NCBI RefSeq assembly: GCF_040363165.1
Contig: NZ_BSRG01000006.1
Coordinates: 62,001-126,000 of the forward strand
Direction of reading: 5' to 3'
Source: Thermus sp. LT1-2-5
GTDB lineage: Bacteria > Deinococcota > Deinococci > Deinococcales > Thermaceae
DNA length: 64,000 bases
Shown here: one piece after another, positions 36,076 to 44,572 of the stretch
Layout of the letters: every line of letters starts with the position of its first letter
How positions within the stretch are numbered: position 1 is the first letter of the stretch
Position numbers and translations under genes: made by a program
The notes under the pieces: generated by a model
Seen by the model: only the letters and a program-made list of their open reading frames with translations
Databases searched by the model: none
Told to the model about the DNA's origin: nothing

Positions 36076-37172
36076 GCCACCCCTACCCCCCGCCCCGCGA
36101 CAAGAAGGGAAGCCGCATCGGCTTCACCACGGGGGCTAACGCCGCTGCCGCGGCCAAGGCCGCGGCCCTGGCTCTCCTGGGGGAGGCCCCGGAGGTGGTG
36201 GACATCTGGCTTCCCGCAGGCTGGCGGCAGCCCTTCCAGGTCTTCCGCCTGGAGCGGAAGGGGGATGGGGTTTTGGTGGGGATGATCAAGGACGCCGGGG
36301 ACGACCCCGACGTGACCCACGGGACGGAGATCCAGGCCTACGTGCGCTTCGCCAGCGCAGACCAAATAGAGGGGGGCGAAGGGGTGGGGGTGGTGACCAA
36401 GCCCGGGCTCGGGGTGCCCGTGGGGGAGCCCGCCATCAACCCCGTGCCCCGGCGGATGATCTGGGAGGCGGTGCGGGAGGCGACGGACCGCCCCTTGGCC
36501 ATCGCCATCGCCATCCCTGGAGGGGAGGAGCTGGCCAAAAAAACCCTCAACCCTAGGCTTGGGATCCTGGGGGGCCTCTCCGTGCTTGGCACCACGGGGG
36601 TGGTAAAGCCCTACTCCACCAGCGCCTTCCGCATGAGCGTGGTCCAGGCGGTGGGGGTGGCGCGGGCCAATGGCCTTTTGGAGATCGCCGCCACCACCGG
36701 GGGAAAAAGCGAGCGCTTCGCCCAAAGGCTCCTTCCCCACCTTCCCGAGATGGCCTTCATAGAGATGGGGGATTTCGTGGGGGATGTGCTCAGGGCGGCG
36801 CGGAAGGTGGGGATAGAAGTGGTGCGGATCGTGGGGATGATCGGAAAAGTATCCAAGATGGCCGACGGCAAGACTATGACCCACGCCGCGGGCGGCGAGG
36901 TGAACCTACCCATGCTCCTGGGCCTCCTCAAGGAAGCGGGGGCAAGCCCTCGGGCCCTTAAGGAGGCGGAAGGGGCCGCCACCGCCCGCCGCTTCCTGGA
37001 GCTCGCCCTGGAGGAAGGGCTTGACCGCTTCTTCCTGAACCTGGTGCGCCTAGCGCAGGAGAAGCTCCAGGCCTATATTGGCCCGCGCCCCTTCGTGAGC
37101 GTGGCCCTGACGGACTTCGACGAGGGGCGGTGCCTCGCCGCTTGGCCGGACCGGGAGGTGTACCGTGGATGA
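36072..37172 (+). CDS. cbiD: Cobalt-precorrin-5B C1-methyltransferase CbiD
   Basis: Methylates C1 of cobalt-precorrin-5B in the anaerobic pathway. The 366-residue protein has RIGFTTGANAAAAAKAAALAL, then VGMIKDAGDDPDVTHG, GVVTKPGLGVPVGEPAINPVPR, ISIPGGEE-like IAIPGGEELAKKTLNPRLGI, TTGGKSE and KVSKMADGKTMTHAAGGEVN, all CbiD family hallmarks. The start overlaps the transporter stop (ATGA) and the end overlaps cbiC by eight bases. Presence of CbiD marks the cobalt-early route. Confidence 0.96.
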   Translation: MSHPYPPPRDKKGSRIGFTTGANAAAAAKAAALALLGEAPEVVDIWLPAGWRQPFQVFRLERKGDGVLVGMIKDAGDDPDVTHGTEIQAYVRFASADQIEGGEGVGVVTKPGLGVPVGEPAINPVPRRMIWEAVREATDRPLAIAIAIPGGEELAKKTLNPRLGILGGLSVLGTTGVVKPYSTSAFRMSVVQAVGVARANGLLEIAATTGGKSERFAQRLLPHLPEMAFIEMGDFVGDVLRAARKVGIEVVRIVGMIGKVSKMADGKTMTHAAGGEVNLPMLLGLLKEAGASPRALKEAEGAATARRFLELALEEGLDRFFLNLVRLAQEKLQAYIGPRPFVSVALTDFDEGRCLAAWPDREVYRG

Positions 37173-37863
37173 CCTGATCAAGGCCCAAAGGAACCCAGCC
37201 CACCAGATGACGGAAAAGGGCAGGGCCATAGAAGAGGAAAGCTTCAGCATGGTGGACGAGGAAGCCGGGCTCCACGGCTTCTCCGAGCTGGAGTGGCCCA
37301 TCGTCCGCCGCATGATCCACGCCACCGCCGACTTCGAGTACAAGGAGCTCACCCGCTTTAGCCCAGGGGCGGTGGAAGCGGGGCTCAAGGCCCTCATGGC
37401 CGGGGCGCGGATCCTGGTGGACGCCCGCATGATCGCCTGCGGCCTCAACCCTGAGCGCCTCCGCCTTTTCGGCAACGAGGTGGTGGAGCTCCTCTCCCAC
37501 CCCGAGGTGGTGGAAAGGGCCAAGGCCACCGGAGGCACCCGGGCCGAGGCGGCGGTGCGGTACGCGGAGGAAAGGGGCCTTCTGGAAGGGGCCATCGTGG
37601 GGGTGGGCAACGCCCCCACCTTCCTCCTGGCCCTGGTGGAGGCGGTCCGGCGGGGGGCGCGGCCCGCCCTGGTGCTGGGAATGCCCGTGGGGTTCGTGAA
37701 CGTCCTCGAGGCCAAGCGGGCCCTCATGGAAGCCCCCGTACCCTGGATCGTCACCGAGGGGCGCAAGGGGGGCTCCACCTTGGTGGTGGCGGCGCTCCAC
37801 GCCCTGTTGCGTCTCGCCGCCGATGGAGGCGTGGACACCTCCAAGGCCTACCGGGGGGGTTAG
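37165..37863 (+). CDS. cbiC: Cobalt-precorrin-8 methylmutase CbiC
   Basis: Moves the C11 methyl group to C12, giving cobyrinate. The 232-residue protein has EEESFSMVDEEAG, VRRMIHATADFEY with the active-site histidine, DARMIACGLN, RAEAAVRYAEE, VGVGNAPTFLLALVE and GMPVGFVNVLEAKRAL, all family signatures. The start is GTG at 37165 inside the end of cbiD. Confidence 0.96.
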   Translation: MDDLIKAQRNPAHQMTEKGRAIEEESFSMVDEEAGLHGFSELEWPIVRRMIHATADFEYKELTRFSPGAVEAGLKALMAGARILVDARMIACGLNPERLRLFGNEVVELLSHPEVVERAKATGGTRAEAAVRYAEERGLLEGAIVGVGNAPTFLLALVEAVRRGARPALVLGMPVGFVNVLEAKRALMEAPVPWIVTEGRKGGSTLVVAALHALLRLAADGGVDTSKAYRGG

Positions 37864-37865
37864 CC

Positions 37866-39080
37866 GTGGTCTACCTCATCGGCCTAGGTGCCCGTGGCCG
37901 GGAAGGGATGAGCCTCCTGGCCCTGCGGCGGGTGGAGGAAGCGGAAGTCCTCGTCGGGGGGGCGCGGCACCTGGCCCACTTCCCCGAACACCCGGGGGAG
38001 AAGCTCCCGCTGAAGGGCCCCCTGGAGCCCCTCCTCCGGGAGGCGGAAGCGCGGGTGCGGGCGGGGAAGAGGGTGGCCTTCCTGGCCTCGGGGGACCCCC
38101 TCTTCCACGGCATCGGCAAGAGGGTCCTGGAGCGGTTCCCCGAGGCGGAGATCCACCCCGCCCCCACCGCCTTCCAGGAGGCCTTCGCCCGGCTCCGCCT
38201 CCCCTGGGACGAGGCCCGCTTCTTCTCCCTCCACGCCAGGCCCCTTGGGGGGGTGCTCCTGGAGGTTTCCCTCTCCCCCCTTTCCGTGATCTACACCGAC
38301 CCCGAGAACACCCCCGCCCGGATCGCGGAGGCCCTCCTGGCCATGGGGGTCGGGCCCTTCCGGGCCCACGTGGCGGAAAGGCTCGGGGAGGAGGACGAGC
38401 GGGTACGGAGCTTCCCGAGCCTCGAGGCCGTGGTCCAAGAGCGCTTCCTGGACCCCAACGTCCTTATCCTGGAGGCCCAGGGCCCCCTCCCTCCCCGCCT
38501 GGGCTTCTTCCCCGACGAGGCCTTTGAGCAGCGGGTGCCCAAGCGGGGCCTCATCACCAAACGGGAGGTGCGGCTTTTGGCCTTGGGCCTCCTCGCCCTT
38601 CCCCCGGACGGGATCCTCTGGGACATCGGGGCCGGCACGGGAAGCGTGGGGATCGAGGCGGCGCGGCTCGCCCCTTGGGGCCAGGTCTACGCCGTGGAGA
38701 AAAACCCCGAGTCCTGGCCCCACATCGAGGAAAACGCCCGCCGCTTCGGCGCCCACAACCTCGTCCTGGTCCGGGGGGAGGCCCCCGAGGCCCTAAGGGG
38801 CCTTCCCGCCCCCCATGCCGTCTTCGTGGGGGGAAGCGGCGGGGAGATGCGGGGGATCCTGGAGGAAAGCCTAAGGGCCTTGCGGCCTGGGGGGAGGTTG
38901 GTGGTGGCGGCCATCACCCTGGAAAACCTCTTGGAAGCCCACGCCTTTTTCCGGGAAAGGGGGCTTGGGGTGGAGGGGGTGCAGGTGCAGGCGAGCCGGG
39001 TGGTGCCCCTGGGGCCCTACCGCCGCCTGGAGGCGCAAAACCCCACCCTTCTCCTCGCCGCCACCAAGGAGGGCGCATGA
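37866..39080 (+). CDS. cbiET: Cobalt-precorrin-7 C5/C15 methyltransferase, CbiE-CbiT fusion
   Basis: One 404-residue polypeptide with both methylating domains and decarboxylation activity. Residues 1 to about 205 are CbiE (GLGARGREGMSLLALRRVEEAEVLVGG, FLASGDPLFHGIGKR, SLSPLSVIYTDPENTPARIAEAL). Residues from about 215 are CbiT, with PKRGLITKREVRLLALGLL and the AdoMet motif DIGAGTGSVGIEAARLAP. The same fusion is known as CobL. The GTG start is two bases after cbiC; the stop overlaps cbiL (ATGA). Confidence 0.95.
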   Translation: MVYLIGLGARGREGMSLLALRRVEEAEVLVGGARHLAHFPEHPGEKLPLKGPLEPLLREAEARVRAGKRVAFLASGDPLFHGIGKRVLERFPEAEIHPAPTAFQEAFARLRLPWDEARFFSLHARPLGGVLLEVSLSPLSVIYTDPENTPARIAEALLAMGVGPFRAHVAERLGEEDERVRSFPSLEAVVQERFLDPNVLILEAQGPLPPRLGFFPDEAFEQRVPKRGLITKREVRLLALGLLALPPDGILWDIGAGTGSVGIEAARLAPWGQVYAVEKNPESWPHIEENARRFGAHNLVLVRGEAPEALRGLPAPHAVFVGGSGGEMRGILEESLRALRPGGRLVVAAITLENLLEAHAFFRERGLGVEGVQVQASRVVPLGPYRRLEAQNPTLLLAATKEGA

Positions 39081-39757
39081 GGCTCTACCTCCTGGGCGTG
39101 GGCCCCGGGGACCCCGAGCTCATCACCCTGCGGGCCCTCCGCCTCATCCAGCGCCTCCCCGTCCTCTTCTACCCCCAGGAGGAGGGGCGGGAGCCCCTGG
39201 CCCTGCGGATAGCCCGGCCCCACATCCCCCCCGGCAAGCCCCTCGTCCCCCTCCCCCTCTTCACAGGGCACGACCCCAAGGCCCGGGAGGCGGCGCGGCG
39301 GGAGGCGGCGAGGACCATCCTCGAGGCCCTGGCCCGCCACGGGGAGGGGGGCTACCTGGTCCTGGGGGACAGCCTCCTCTACGCCTCCCCCCTGAACCTC
39401 CTCCCCTACCTGGAAGGCATCGCGGTGGAGGCCGTCCCCGGCATCAGCGCCCACCAGTTGGCCGCCGCCCGGGTCCTCCGGCCCATCGCCCTGGGGGAGG
39501 GAGGGTTCGCCGCGGTTACGGGGCTCAAGGGGGTAGACCCGGAGGGGCTTGCCCGCTTCCAGAGCGTCTTCGTCTACAAGGCCAAGGACCTCGCCGCCCT
39601 GCGGCGGGCCTTCCCCGGACGGAGGGGCTTTGCCTTCCTGCGGCTCGGCCTGGAAGGGGAAAAGGTCCTTCCCCTGGAGGAGGCGGAAGGGGTGAGCCGG
39701 GACTACTGGACCCTGGTGGGGCTTTGGGAGGTTCAGGAGGAAGAATGGAAAGGGTAG
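39077..39757 (+). CDS. cbiL: Cobalt-precorrin-2 C20-methyltransferase CbiL
   Basis: Second methylation on the corrin route. The 226-residue tetrapyrrole methylase starts RLYLLGVGPGDPELITLRALRLIQ and has VLFYPQEEGREPLALRIA, GYLVLGDSLLYASPLNLLPYLEG and EAVPGISAHQLAAARVLRPIA, which match CbiL rather than the other methylases here. The frame upstream is a shadow of cbiET; the true ATG overlaps its stop. It overlaps cbiF by 13 bases. Confidence 0.93.
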   Translation: MRLYLLGVGPGDPELITLRALRLIQRLPVLFYPQEEGREPLALRIARPHIPPGKPLVPLPLFTGHDPKAREAARREAARTILEALARHGEGGYLVLGDSLLYASPLNLLPYLEGIAVEAVPGISAHQLAAARVLRPIALGEGGFAAVTGLKGVDPEGLARFQSVFVYKAKDLAALRRAFPGRRGFAFLRLGLEGEKVLPLEEAEGVSRDYWTLVGLWEVQEEEWKG

Positions 39758-40485
39758 TCCACGTGGTGGGCGGGGGGCCGGGGGACCCCGAGCTCCTCAC
39801 GGTGAAGGGGGCGAGGCTCCTGAAGGAAGCCCGCTTCGTCCTCTACACGGGTAGCCTCTTCCCCGAGGAGGCCCTCAAGGCCCTGGCCCCCCAGGCGCGG
39901 CTCGCCGACTCCAAGGGCATGGTCCTGGAGGAGATCGTAGCCCTCCTGGGGGAGGAGGCGGGAAAGGGGAAAGCGGTGCGGCTCCACTCGGGGGACCCCG
40001 GGCTCTACGGGACCCTCCTGGAGGAGAAGGAGGCTCTCGAGGCCCTGGGGGTGCGGGTGGAGGTGGTGCCTGGGGTCACCGCCGCCTTCGCCCTGGCGGC
40101 CCGGGCAGGCCTTACCCTCACCGCCCCGGAGGTAGCCCAGGCGGTGGCCTTCACCCGGCTTGGGGTGCGGACCCCTGTCCCCGAGGGCCAAGACCCCAAA
40201 AGCCTGGCGGCCAAGGGCCTCACCCTGGCCATCTACCTCTCGGGCATGCACCCGAGGCGGCTCTCCCGGGAGCTTTTGGAGGCGGGCCTGGCCCCGGACA
40301 CCCCCGTGCTCTTCGGGCACAGGGTGGGGCAGGCGGGGGAGGAGGTGGGGCTCACGGACCTCCTGGGCCTCGCTCGCCTCCCCGCCCGGGACACCACCGT
40401 CTTCCTGGTGGGGGAGGCCTTGCGGGCAAGGGGGGTGCGGAGCCGGCTCTACGACCCGGACTTCCGGCACCGCTACAGGAGGTGA
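39745..40485 (+). CDS. cbiF: Cobalt-precorrin-4 C11-methyltransferase CbiF
   Basis: Methylates C11. The 246-residue protein has VVGGGPGDPELLTVKGARLLKEA, VLYTGSLFPEEALKALAP, RLHSGDPGLYGTLLEEKEAL, VEVVPGVTAAFALAARAGLTLTAPEV and LAIYLSGMHPRRLSREL, the CbiF/CobM pattern (ARxxDS is reduced to ARLADS here). GGAGGAAGA precedes the ATG at 39745, which lies within the end of cbiL. Confidence 0.95.
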   Translation: MERVVHVVGGGPGDPELLTVKGARLLKEARFVLYTGSLFPEEALKALAPQARLADSKGMVLEEIVALLGEEAGKGKAVRLHSGDPGLYGTLLEEKEALEALGVRVEVVPGVTAAFALAARAGLTLTAPEVAQAVAFTRLGVRTPVPEGQDPKSLAAKGLTLAIYLSGMHPRRLSRELLEAGLAPDTPVLFGHRVGQAGEEVGLTDLLGLARLPARDTTVFLVGEALRARGVRSRLYDPDFRHRYRR

Positions 40486-40487
40486 AG

Positions 40488-41351
40488 ATGGGAGAACTCT
40501 ATCTGGTGGGCGTGGGCCCCGGCGACCTTCCGGGCCTCACCCTAGGGGCCAAGGAGGCGTTGCAAGGGGCAGAGGTGGTGATCGGCTACAGCACCTACAT
40601 CAAGCTCCTGGAGGAAATGGGGCTTTTGGAGGGCAAGGAGGTGGTGCGCAAGGGCATGACGGAGGAGCTAGACCGAGCGGAAGAGGCCCTGGAGCGGGCC
40701 CTTTCCGGCAAGCGGGTGGCCCTGGTCTCGGGGGGAGACCCCGGGATTTACGGCATGGCCGCCCCCGTGCTAGAGCTCATGGAGGAGAGGGGGTTCCACC
40801 GGGTGGACGGGGGGGTGGGCTTGCCAGGCCACTTCGCCTGGAAGGAGCAGGAGCTCCTCCTCAAGGTGATCCCTGGGGTCACCGCGGCCAACGCCGTGGC
40901 GAGCCTCCTCGGAAGCCCCCTGGCCCACGATACCTGCCTTATCAGCCTCTCCGACCTCCTCACCCCCTGGCCCCTCATCGAAAGGCGCCTCCACGCCGCA
41001 GGACAAGGGGACTTCGTGGTTGTCCTCTACAACCCCCAGAGCAAACGGCGCACCTGGCAGCTTGGAAAAAGCGCGGAGATCCTCCTCCGGTACCGCCCCC
41101 CGGAAACCCCCGCCGCCCTGGTCAAAAGCGCCTACCGGAAGCGGGAGGAGGTGACCCTCACCACCCTGGCGGGGCTCAAGGAGGCGGAGGCGGGCATGCT
41201 CACCACCGTGGTCATCGGGAACCGTTATAGCCGCTTCTTTGAGGGCACCCTCCTCACCCCAAGGGGTTACGGGCTCAAGTACGACCTGGAAACGGGGGAA
41301 CCCCTGCCGGGGGAGACGCCAGGGCTTTCCTTGCGGAGGCGGGATGGCTGA
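40488..41351 (+). CDS. cbiH: Cobalt-precorrin-3 C17-methyltransferase CbiH
   Basis: Methylates C17 with ring contraction. The 287-residue protein has YLVGVGPGDLPGLTLGAKEAL, GYSTYIKLLEEM, ALVSGGDPGIYGMAAPVLELM, KVIPGVTAANAVASLLGSPLAHD and VVLYNPQSKRRTWQL, the CbiH/CobJ pattern. An insertion GFHRVDGGVGLPGHFAWKEQELL follows the SGGDPG motif. The start at 40488 has AGGAGG five bases upstream; a GTG at 40482 is too close to it. Confidence 0.94.
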   Translation: MGELYLVGVGPGDLPGLTLGAKEALQGAEVVIGYSTYIKLLEEMGLLEGKEVVRKGMTEELDRAEEALERALSGKRVALVSGGDPGIYGMAAPVLELMEERGFHRVDGGVGLPGHFAWKEQELLLKVIPGVTAANAVASLLGSPLAHDTCLISLSDLLTPWPLIERRLHAAGQGDFVVVLYNPQSKRRTWQLGKSAEILLRYRPPETPAALVKSAYRKREEVTLTTLAGLKEAEAGMLTTVVIGNRYSRFFEGTLLTPRGYGLKYDLETGEPLPGETPGLSLRRRDG

Positions 41352-42420
41352 GGTGGGCCCCCTGCGGCCGGAGCGGGTGGCGGTGTACACCCTCACCCTG
41401 CCGGGGCTCAAGGTGGCGGAGGCAGTGCACCGGGCCCTGCCCGGGAGCACCCTCTACGCGGCGGGGAAGTACCGGGGGCTCGTGGAGGCCCGGTTCTTTG
41501 ACGAGCCCATCCGCGATCTTCTCACCAAGACCTGGGCCCTCCACGACGGGCACGTTTTCGTCATGGCCGCGGGGATCGTCCTGAGGGCCATCGCCCCCCT
41601 CATCCTGGACAAACGGGTGGACCCCGCCGTTTTGGTGGTGGACCTCAGGGGACGCTACTTCGTCCCCCTCCTCGCCGGGCACCTCGGGGGGGCCAACCCC
41701 CTCGCCCGCTACCTGGCGGAGGCCCTGGAGGGCGAGGCGGTCCTCACCACGGGCACGGACAGCCTGGCGCTCCCCGCCCCCGACCTCCTGGCCAAGGCCC
41801 TGGCGGCGAGGGTACCGGACTGGAGGCCCTTAAAGGACGTCTCCGCCCTGCTGGTGGACGGGAGGCCCGTGGGCTTCTACTCCGACTGCGTGGACCTGAG
41901 CCCCCTGGCCCGCTACCCCACGTTGCGCCTCCTTTCCAGGCCGGAGCCGGAAGGGGTGGAGGGCATGGTCCTCTTCACGGTGAGGAAGCCCTTTCCCCTC
42001 CCCGTCCCCGCCCTCTTCGCCCACCCCCCCGCCCTGGTCCTGGGCATCGGCTGCAACCGGGGGACCCCCCTGGAGGAGATCCGGCAGGAGGTCCTCCGCT
42101 TCCTGGAGGAAAGGGGGGTTGCCCTCGAGGCCCTGGCCCGACTCGCCACCGCCACCCTAAAGCAGGACGAGGCGGGGCTTCTGGCCATCGCCCAAGAGCT
42201 GGGGCTTCCCCTCCGCTTCCACCCCCCTGAGGTGCTGAACGCCCAGCCCATCCCCAACCCCTCGGAGGTGGTCTTCCGGCACACGGGGCTATGGGGCGTG
42301 GCGGAAGCGGCCGTGCTGGCGGAGGGGGCGAGGCTCCTCGTGGAAAAGACCAAGCGGGGCAACCTCACCCTGGCCCTGGGGGTCCTCCCCTTGCGGATCC
42401 CCGAGGAGGCCCTGCCGTGA
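41344..42420 (+). CDS. cbiG: Cobalt-precorrin-5A hydrolase CbiG
   Basis: Opens the delta-lactone and releases the C2 unit as acetaldehyde. The 358-residue protein has the N-terminal CbiG domain (VFVMAAGIVLRAIAPLI, VPLLAGHLGGANPLARYLAE, TTGTDSLALPAPDLLA) and the C-terminal domain (LVLGIGCNRGTPLEEI, ATATLKQDEAGLLAIAQ). The ATG at 41344 overlaps the cbiH stop; its own TGA overlaps the GTG of cbiX. Confidence 0.95.
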   Translation: MAEVGPLRPERVAVYTLTLPGLKVAEAVHRALPGSTLYAAGKYRGLVEARFFDEPIRDLLTKTWALHDGHVFVMAAGIVLRAIAPLILDKRVDPAVLVVDLRGRYFVPLLAGHLGGANPLARYLAEALEGEAVLTTGTDSLALPAPDLLAKALAARVPDWRPLKDVSALLVDGRPVGFYSDCVDLSPLARYPTLRLLSRPEPEGVEGMVLFTVRKPFPLPVPALFAHPPALVLGIGCNRGTPLEEIRQEVLRFLEERGVALEALARLATATLKQDEAGLLAIAQELGLPLRFHPPEVLNAQPIPNPSEVVFRHTGLWGVAEAAVLAEGARLLVEKTKRGNLTLALGVLPLRIPEEALP

Positions 42421-43520
42421 TCCTCCTCGCCGCCCACGGCTCCCCCGACCGAAGGGCCCAGGCCCTGGCCCGGGGACTGGCCAAGGGGCTGGCGCGGCGG
42501 CTTGGGACGGAGGTCCACCTGGGCTTCATCGAGCACGACCGGCCCACCCTCCTCGAGGCCGCCCTGGCCCTGGCGGCAAGGGGAGGCGGGGTGGTCCTCC
42601 CCCTCCTCCTCCTGGGGGCCGGCCACCTCAAGGCGGACCTGCCCCTAGCCCTGGAGGCGGCAAGGGCCCGCTACCCCGAGGCCCGCTTCCGCCTAGCCCG
42701 GCCCCTCGGGACCCACCCTGCCCTGGTGGCGCTTTGGGCGGAGCGGCTTCGCCGGCGGGGGGCTACTCCCCAAGACGCCGCCCTCCTAGTCCTCCGGGGG
42801 GGCTCGGACCCCGGGGCCAACGCGGAGGGGGCCGCCCTGGCCCGCCTCCTGGAGGAGGCCACGGGCATCCCCACCCTCCCCGCCTACGCCGCCAAGGCCC
42901 GCCCTACCCCCCGGGAGGCCCTCCTGCGCCTCGCCGGGCTTAGGCCCCGGCGGGTCTACCTCCTCCCCCACCTCTTCTTCCGCGGCGTGGTGGAAGAACG
43001 CCTCTTAAGGCGGACGGAGGGGCTTGCCCTGGAGGTGCTCCCTCCCCTCATGGGCCATCCCGCCCTCCTCGAGGCCCTGGTGGACCGCTACCGGGAGGCC
43101 CTAGAGGGGGGCTACGCCCCCTGCGACACCTGCCGCTTCCGCTTCCCCGTGGGCCGCTTTGCTCCCCGGCGGGAGGCGCAGATCGCCGGGCTGCGCGCCC
43201 TGCGCCACGCCCTCTTCGCCCCGGGGCGCCACCCCCACGGGCCCTTCACCCACCTCCTCCTCTGCACGGGGGAGGCCTGCCGGGAAGCCGGGGCCCTGGC
43301 CCTCCTCCGCGCCTTGGAGGAGGGGCTTAAGGACCTCGGCCCCTGGGTGCAGCTCACCCCCACCCCTTGCCTGGGGCGGTGCGGCAAGGGGCCCATCCTC
43401 CTGGCCTACCCCGAGGGGGTAGTCTACGGGGGCATGGAACCCAAGGACGTGCTCCCCTTCCGGAAGGCGCACCTGGAGGGGGGCGAGATCTTTGCGCCCA
43501 GACTTTTGGAGGTGATCTAG
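42417..43520 (+). CDS. cbiX: Sirohydrochlorin cobaltochelatase CbiX (long form) fused to a [2Fe-2S] thioredoxin-like ferredoxin domain
   Basis: Inserts cobalt into sirohydrochlorin, the committed step of the cobalt-early route. The 367-residue protein has two CbiX repeats (about 1-115 and 120-230), with AAHGSPDRR (His7), LLLGAGHLKAD (His70) and LLPHLFFRGVVEERLL (His185). A CxxC pair follows at 236-239 (APCDTCRF), and from about 275 a ferredoxin-like domain with cysteines 283, 288, 318 and 322 (LLCTGEAC, TPCLGRCGKGP). The GTG start overlaps the cbiG stop. The clusters may tune or protect the chelatase; their role is unproven. Confidence 0.92.
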   Translation: MILLAAHGSPDRRAQALARGLAKGLARRLGTEVHLGFIEHDRPTLLEAALALAARGGGVVLPLLLLGAGHLKADLPLALEAARARYPEARFRLARPLGTHPALVALWAERLRRRGATPQDAALLVLRGGSDPGANAEGAALARLLEEATGIPTLPAYAAKARPTPREALLRLAGLRPRRVYLLPHLFFRGVVEERLLRRTEGLALEVLPPLMGHPALLEALVDRYREALEGGYAPCDTCRFRFPVGRFAPRREAQIAGLRALRHALFAPGRHPHGPFTHLLLCTGEACREAGALALLRALEEGLKDLGPWVQLTPTPCLGRCGKGPILLAYPEGVVYGGMEPKDVLPFRKAHLEGGEIFAPRLLEVI

Positions 43521-43886
43521 ATGGCATGCCACGAGCTTTCGGCCCTTAGGATTGCCCTAGGAGAACTTTTGGAGAAGGAAGCCCACGACCTCGCCCACGA
43601 GCGGGAGGAGCTCGCCCCCGTCCTCGAGGAACGGCCCGAGATCCGGCAGCTGGCCGAGGCCAAAACCTTCCCCGCCCTCGAGGCCGCCCTGCGGGAGGCC
43701 CTCCTCCGCCTGGAGGAGAGGGCGGCCCAAGAGCCCCAGGAGCCCTACTGGCGGGGGCTCCTCCTGGCGAGCGAGGCCGCTTTGGCCCGGCTCCAAGCCC
43801 TACGGGCGGAGGCGGAAGCCTTCTACCAGGACCTGGACGCCCTCCACCATAGGCTCCACCGCCTCTTCCCGAGAAGGCGGGGATGA
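43521..43886 (+). CDS. DUF3209-like small protein of the cobalamin cluster
   Basis: A 121-residue, mostly helical protein rich in Leu, Glu and Ala. It starts MACHELSALRIALGELL, which resembles the start of DUF3209 proteins that I recall from haloarchaeal B12 clusters (MSCxExxALRLGL). The Cys3-His4 pair could bind a metal. There is no nucleotide-binding motif. GGAGGTGATC lies before the ATG, overlapping the cbiX end, and its stop overlaps the next gene, so it is a regular member of the operon. The function is unknown. Confidence 0.8.
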   Translation: MACHELSALRIALGELLEKEAHDLAHEREELAPVLEERPEIRQLAEAKTFPALEAALREALLRLEERAAQEPQEPYWRGLLLASEAALARLQALRAEAEAFYQDLDALHHRLHRLFPRRRG

Positions 43887-44572
43887 GGGGCAAGGTCTAC
43901 CTGGTGGGGGCGGGATTTGGGGGGCCCGAGCACCTCACCCTAAGGGCCCTCAGGGCCCTGGAGGAGGCGGAGGTGGTCCTGCACGACCGATTGGTCCACC
44001 CCGGGGTCTTGGCCCTGGCCAAGGGGGAGAGGATCCCTGTGGGCAAGGAGGGGTACGGGGAAAAAACCCCCCAGGAGGCCATCATCGAAAGGCTTATCGC
44101 CCTGGCCCGGGCCGGGAAGGTGGTGGCCCGGCTCAAGGGGGGAGACCCCATGGTCTTCGGCCGGGGCGGGGAGGAGGCCCTGGCCCTCCGGCGGGCGGGC
44201 ATCCCCTTTGAGGTGATCCCTGGGGTAACGAGCGCCGTGGGGGCCTTGAGCAACCTGGGCCTACCCCTCACCTTCCGCGGCCTGGCCAAGAGCTTCGCCG
44301 TGGCCACGGGGCACGACCCCACCCTTCCCCTGCCCCAAGCGGACACCCTGGTCCTCCTCATGCCCCTCCACGCCCTGGCGGGGCTCAAGGAGCGGCTTCT
44401 GGAACGCTTCTCCCCCGAAACCCCCTTGGCCCTCCTGGCCCGGGTGGGCTGGCCAGGGGAGGAGGTGCGGCTGGGACGGATCCGGGACCTCCCGGACCTG
44501 GGCACAGGCCTCCCTTCCCCCGCCCTCCTGGTGGTGGGGCCGGTGGTGGGGCTTTACGCCGAGCTCCTGTGA
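43883..44572 (+). CDS. Second SUMT-like methyltransferase with altered cofactor motif
   Basis: A 229-residue tetrapyrrole methylase clearly of the CobA/SUMT family: [64 protein letters not shown]. The first motif reads [13 protein letters not shown] instead of VGAGPGDPELLTL. The missing aspartate is important for methyl transfer in CysG-type enzymes, so activity may be lost or changed. The intact copy is the sulfate-operon gene at 28194. The ATG overlaps the DUF3209-like stop, and the 3' end overlaps cbiB. Confidence 0.88.
   Translation: MRGKVYLVGAGFGGPEHLTLRALRALEEAEVVLHDRLVHPGVLALAKGERIPVGKEGYGEKTPQEAIIERLIALARAGKVVARLKGGDPMVFGRGGEEALALRRAGIPFEVIPGVTSAVGALSNLGLPLTFRGLAKSFAVATGHDPTLPLPQADTLVLLMPLHALAGLKERLLERFSPETPLALLARVGWPGEEVRLGRIRDLPDLGTGLPSPALLVVGPVVGLYAELL

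Noticed and set aside
42417-44572. Whole cobalamin locus as a recently acquired island
   Set aside because: Base composition, codon style and overlap spacing match the neighbours, and no integrase, tRNA edge repeat or transposase is visible.
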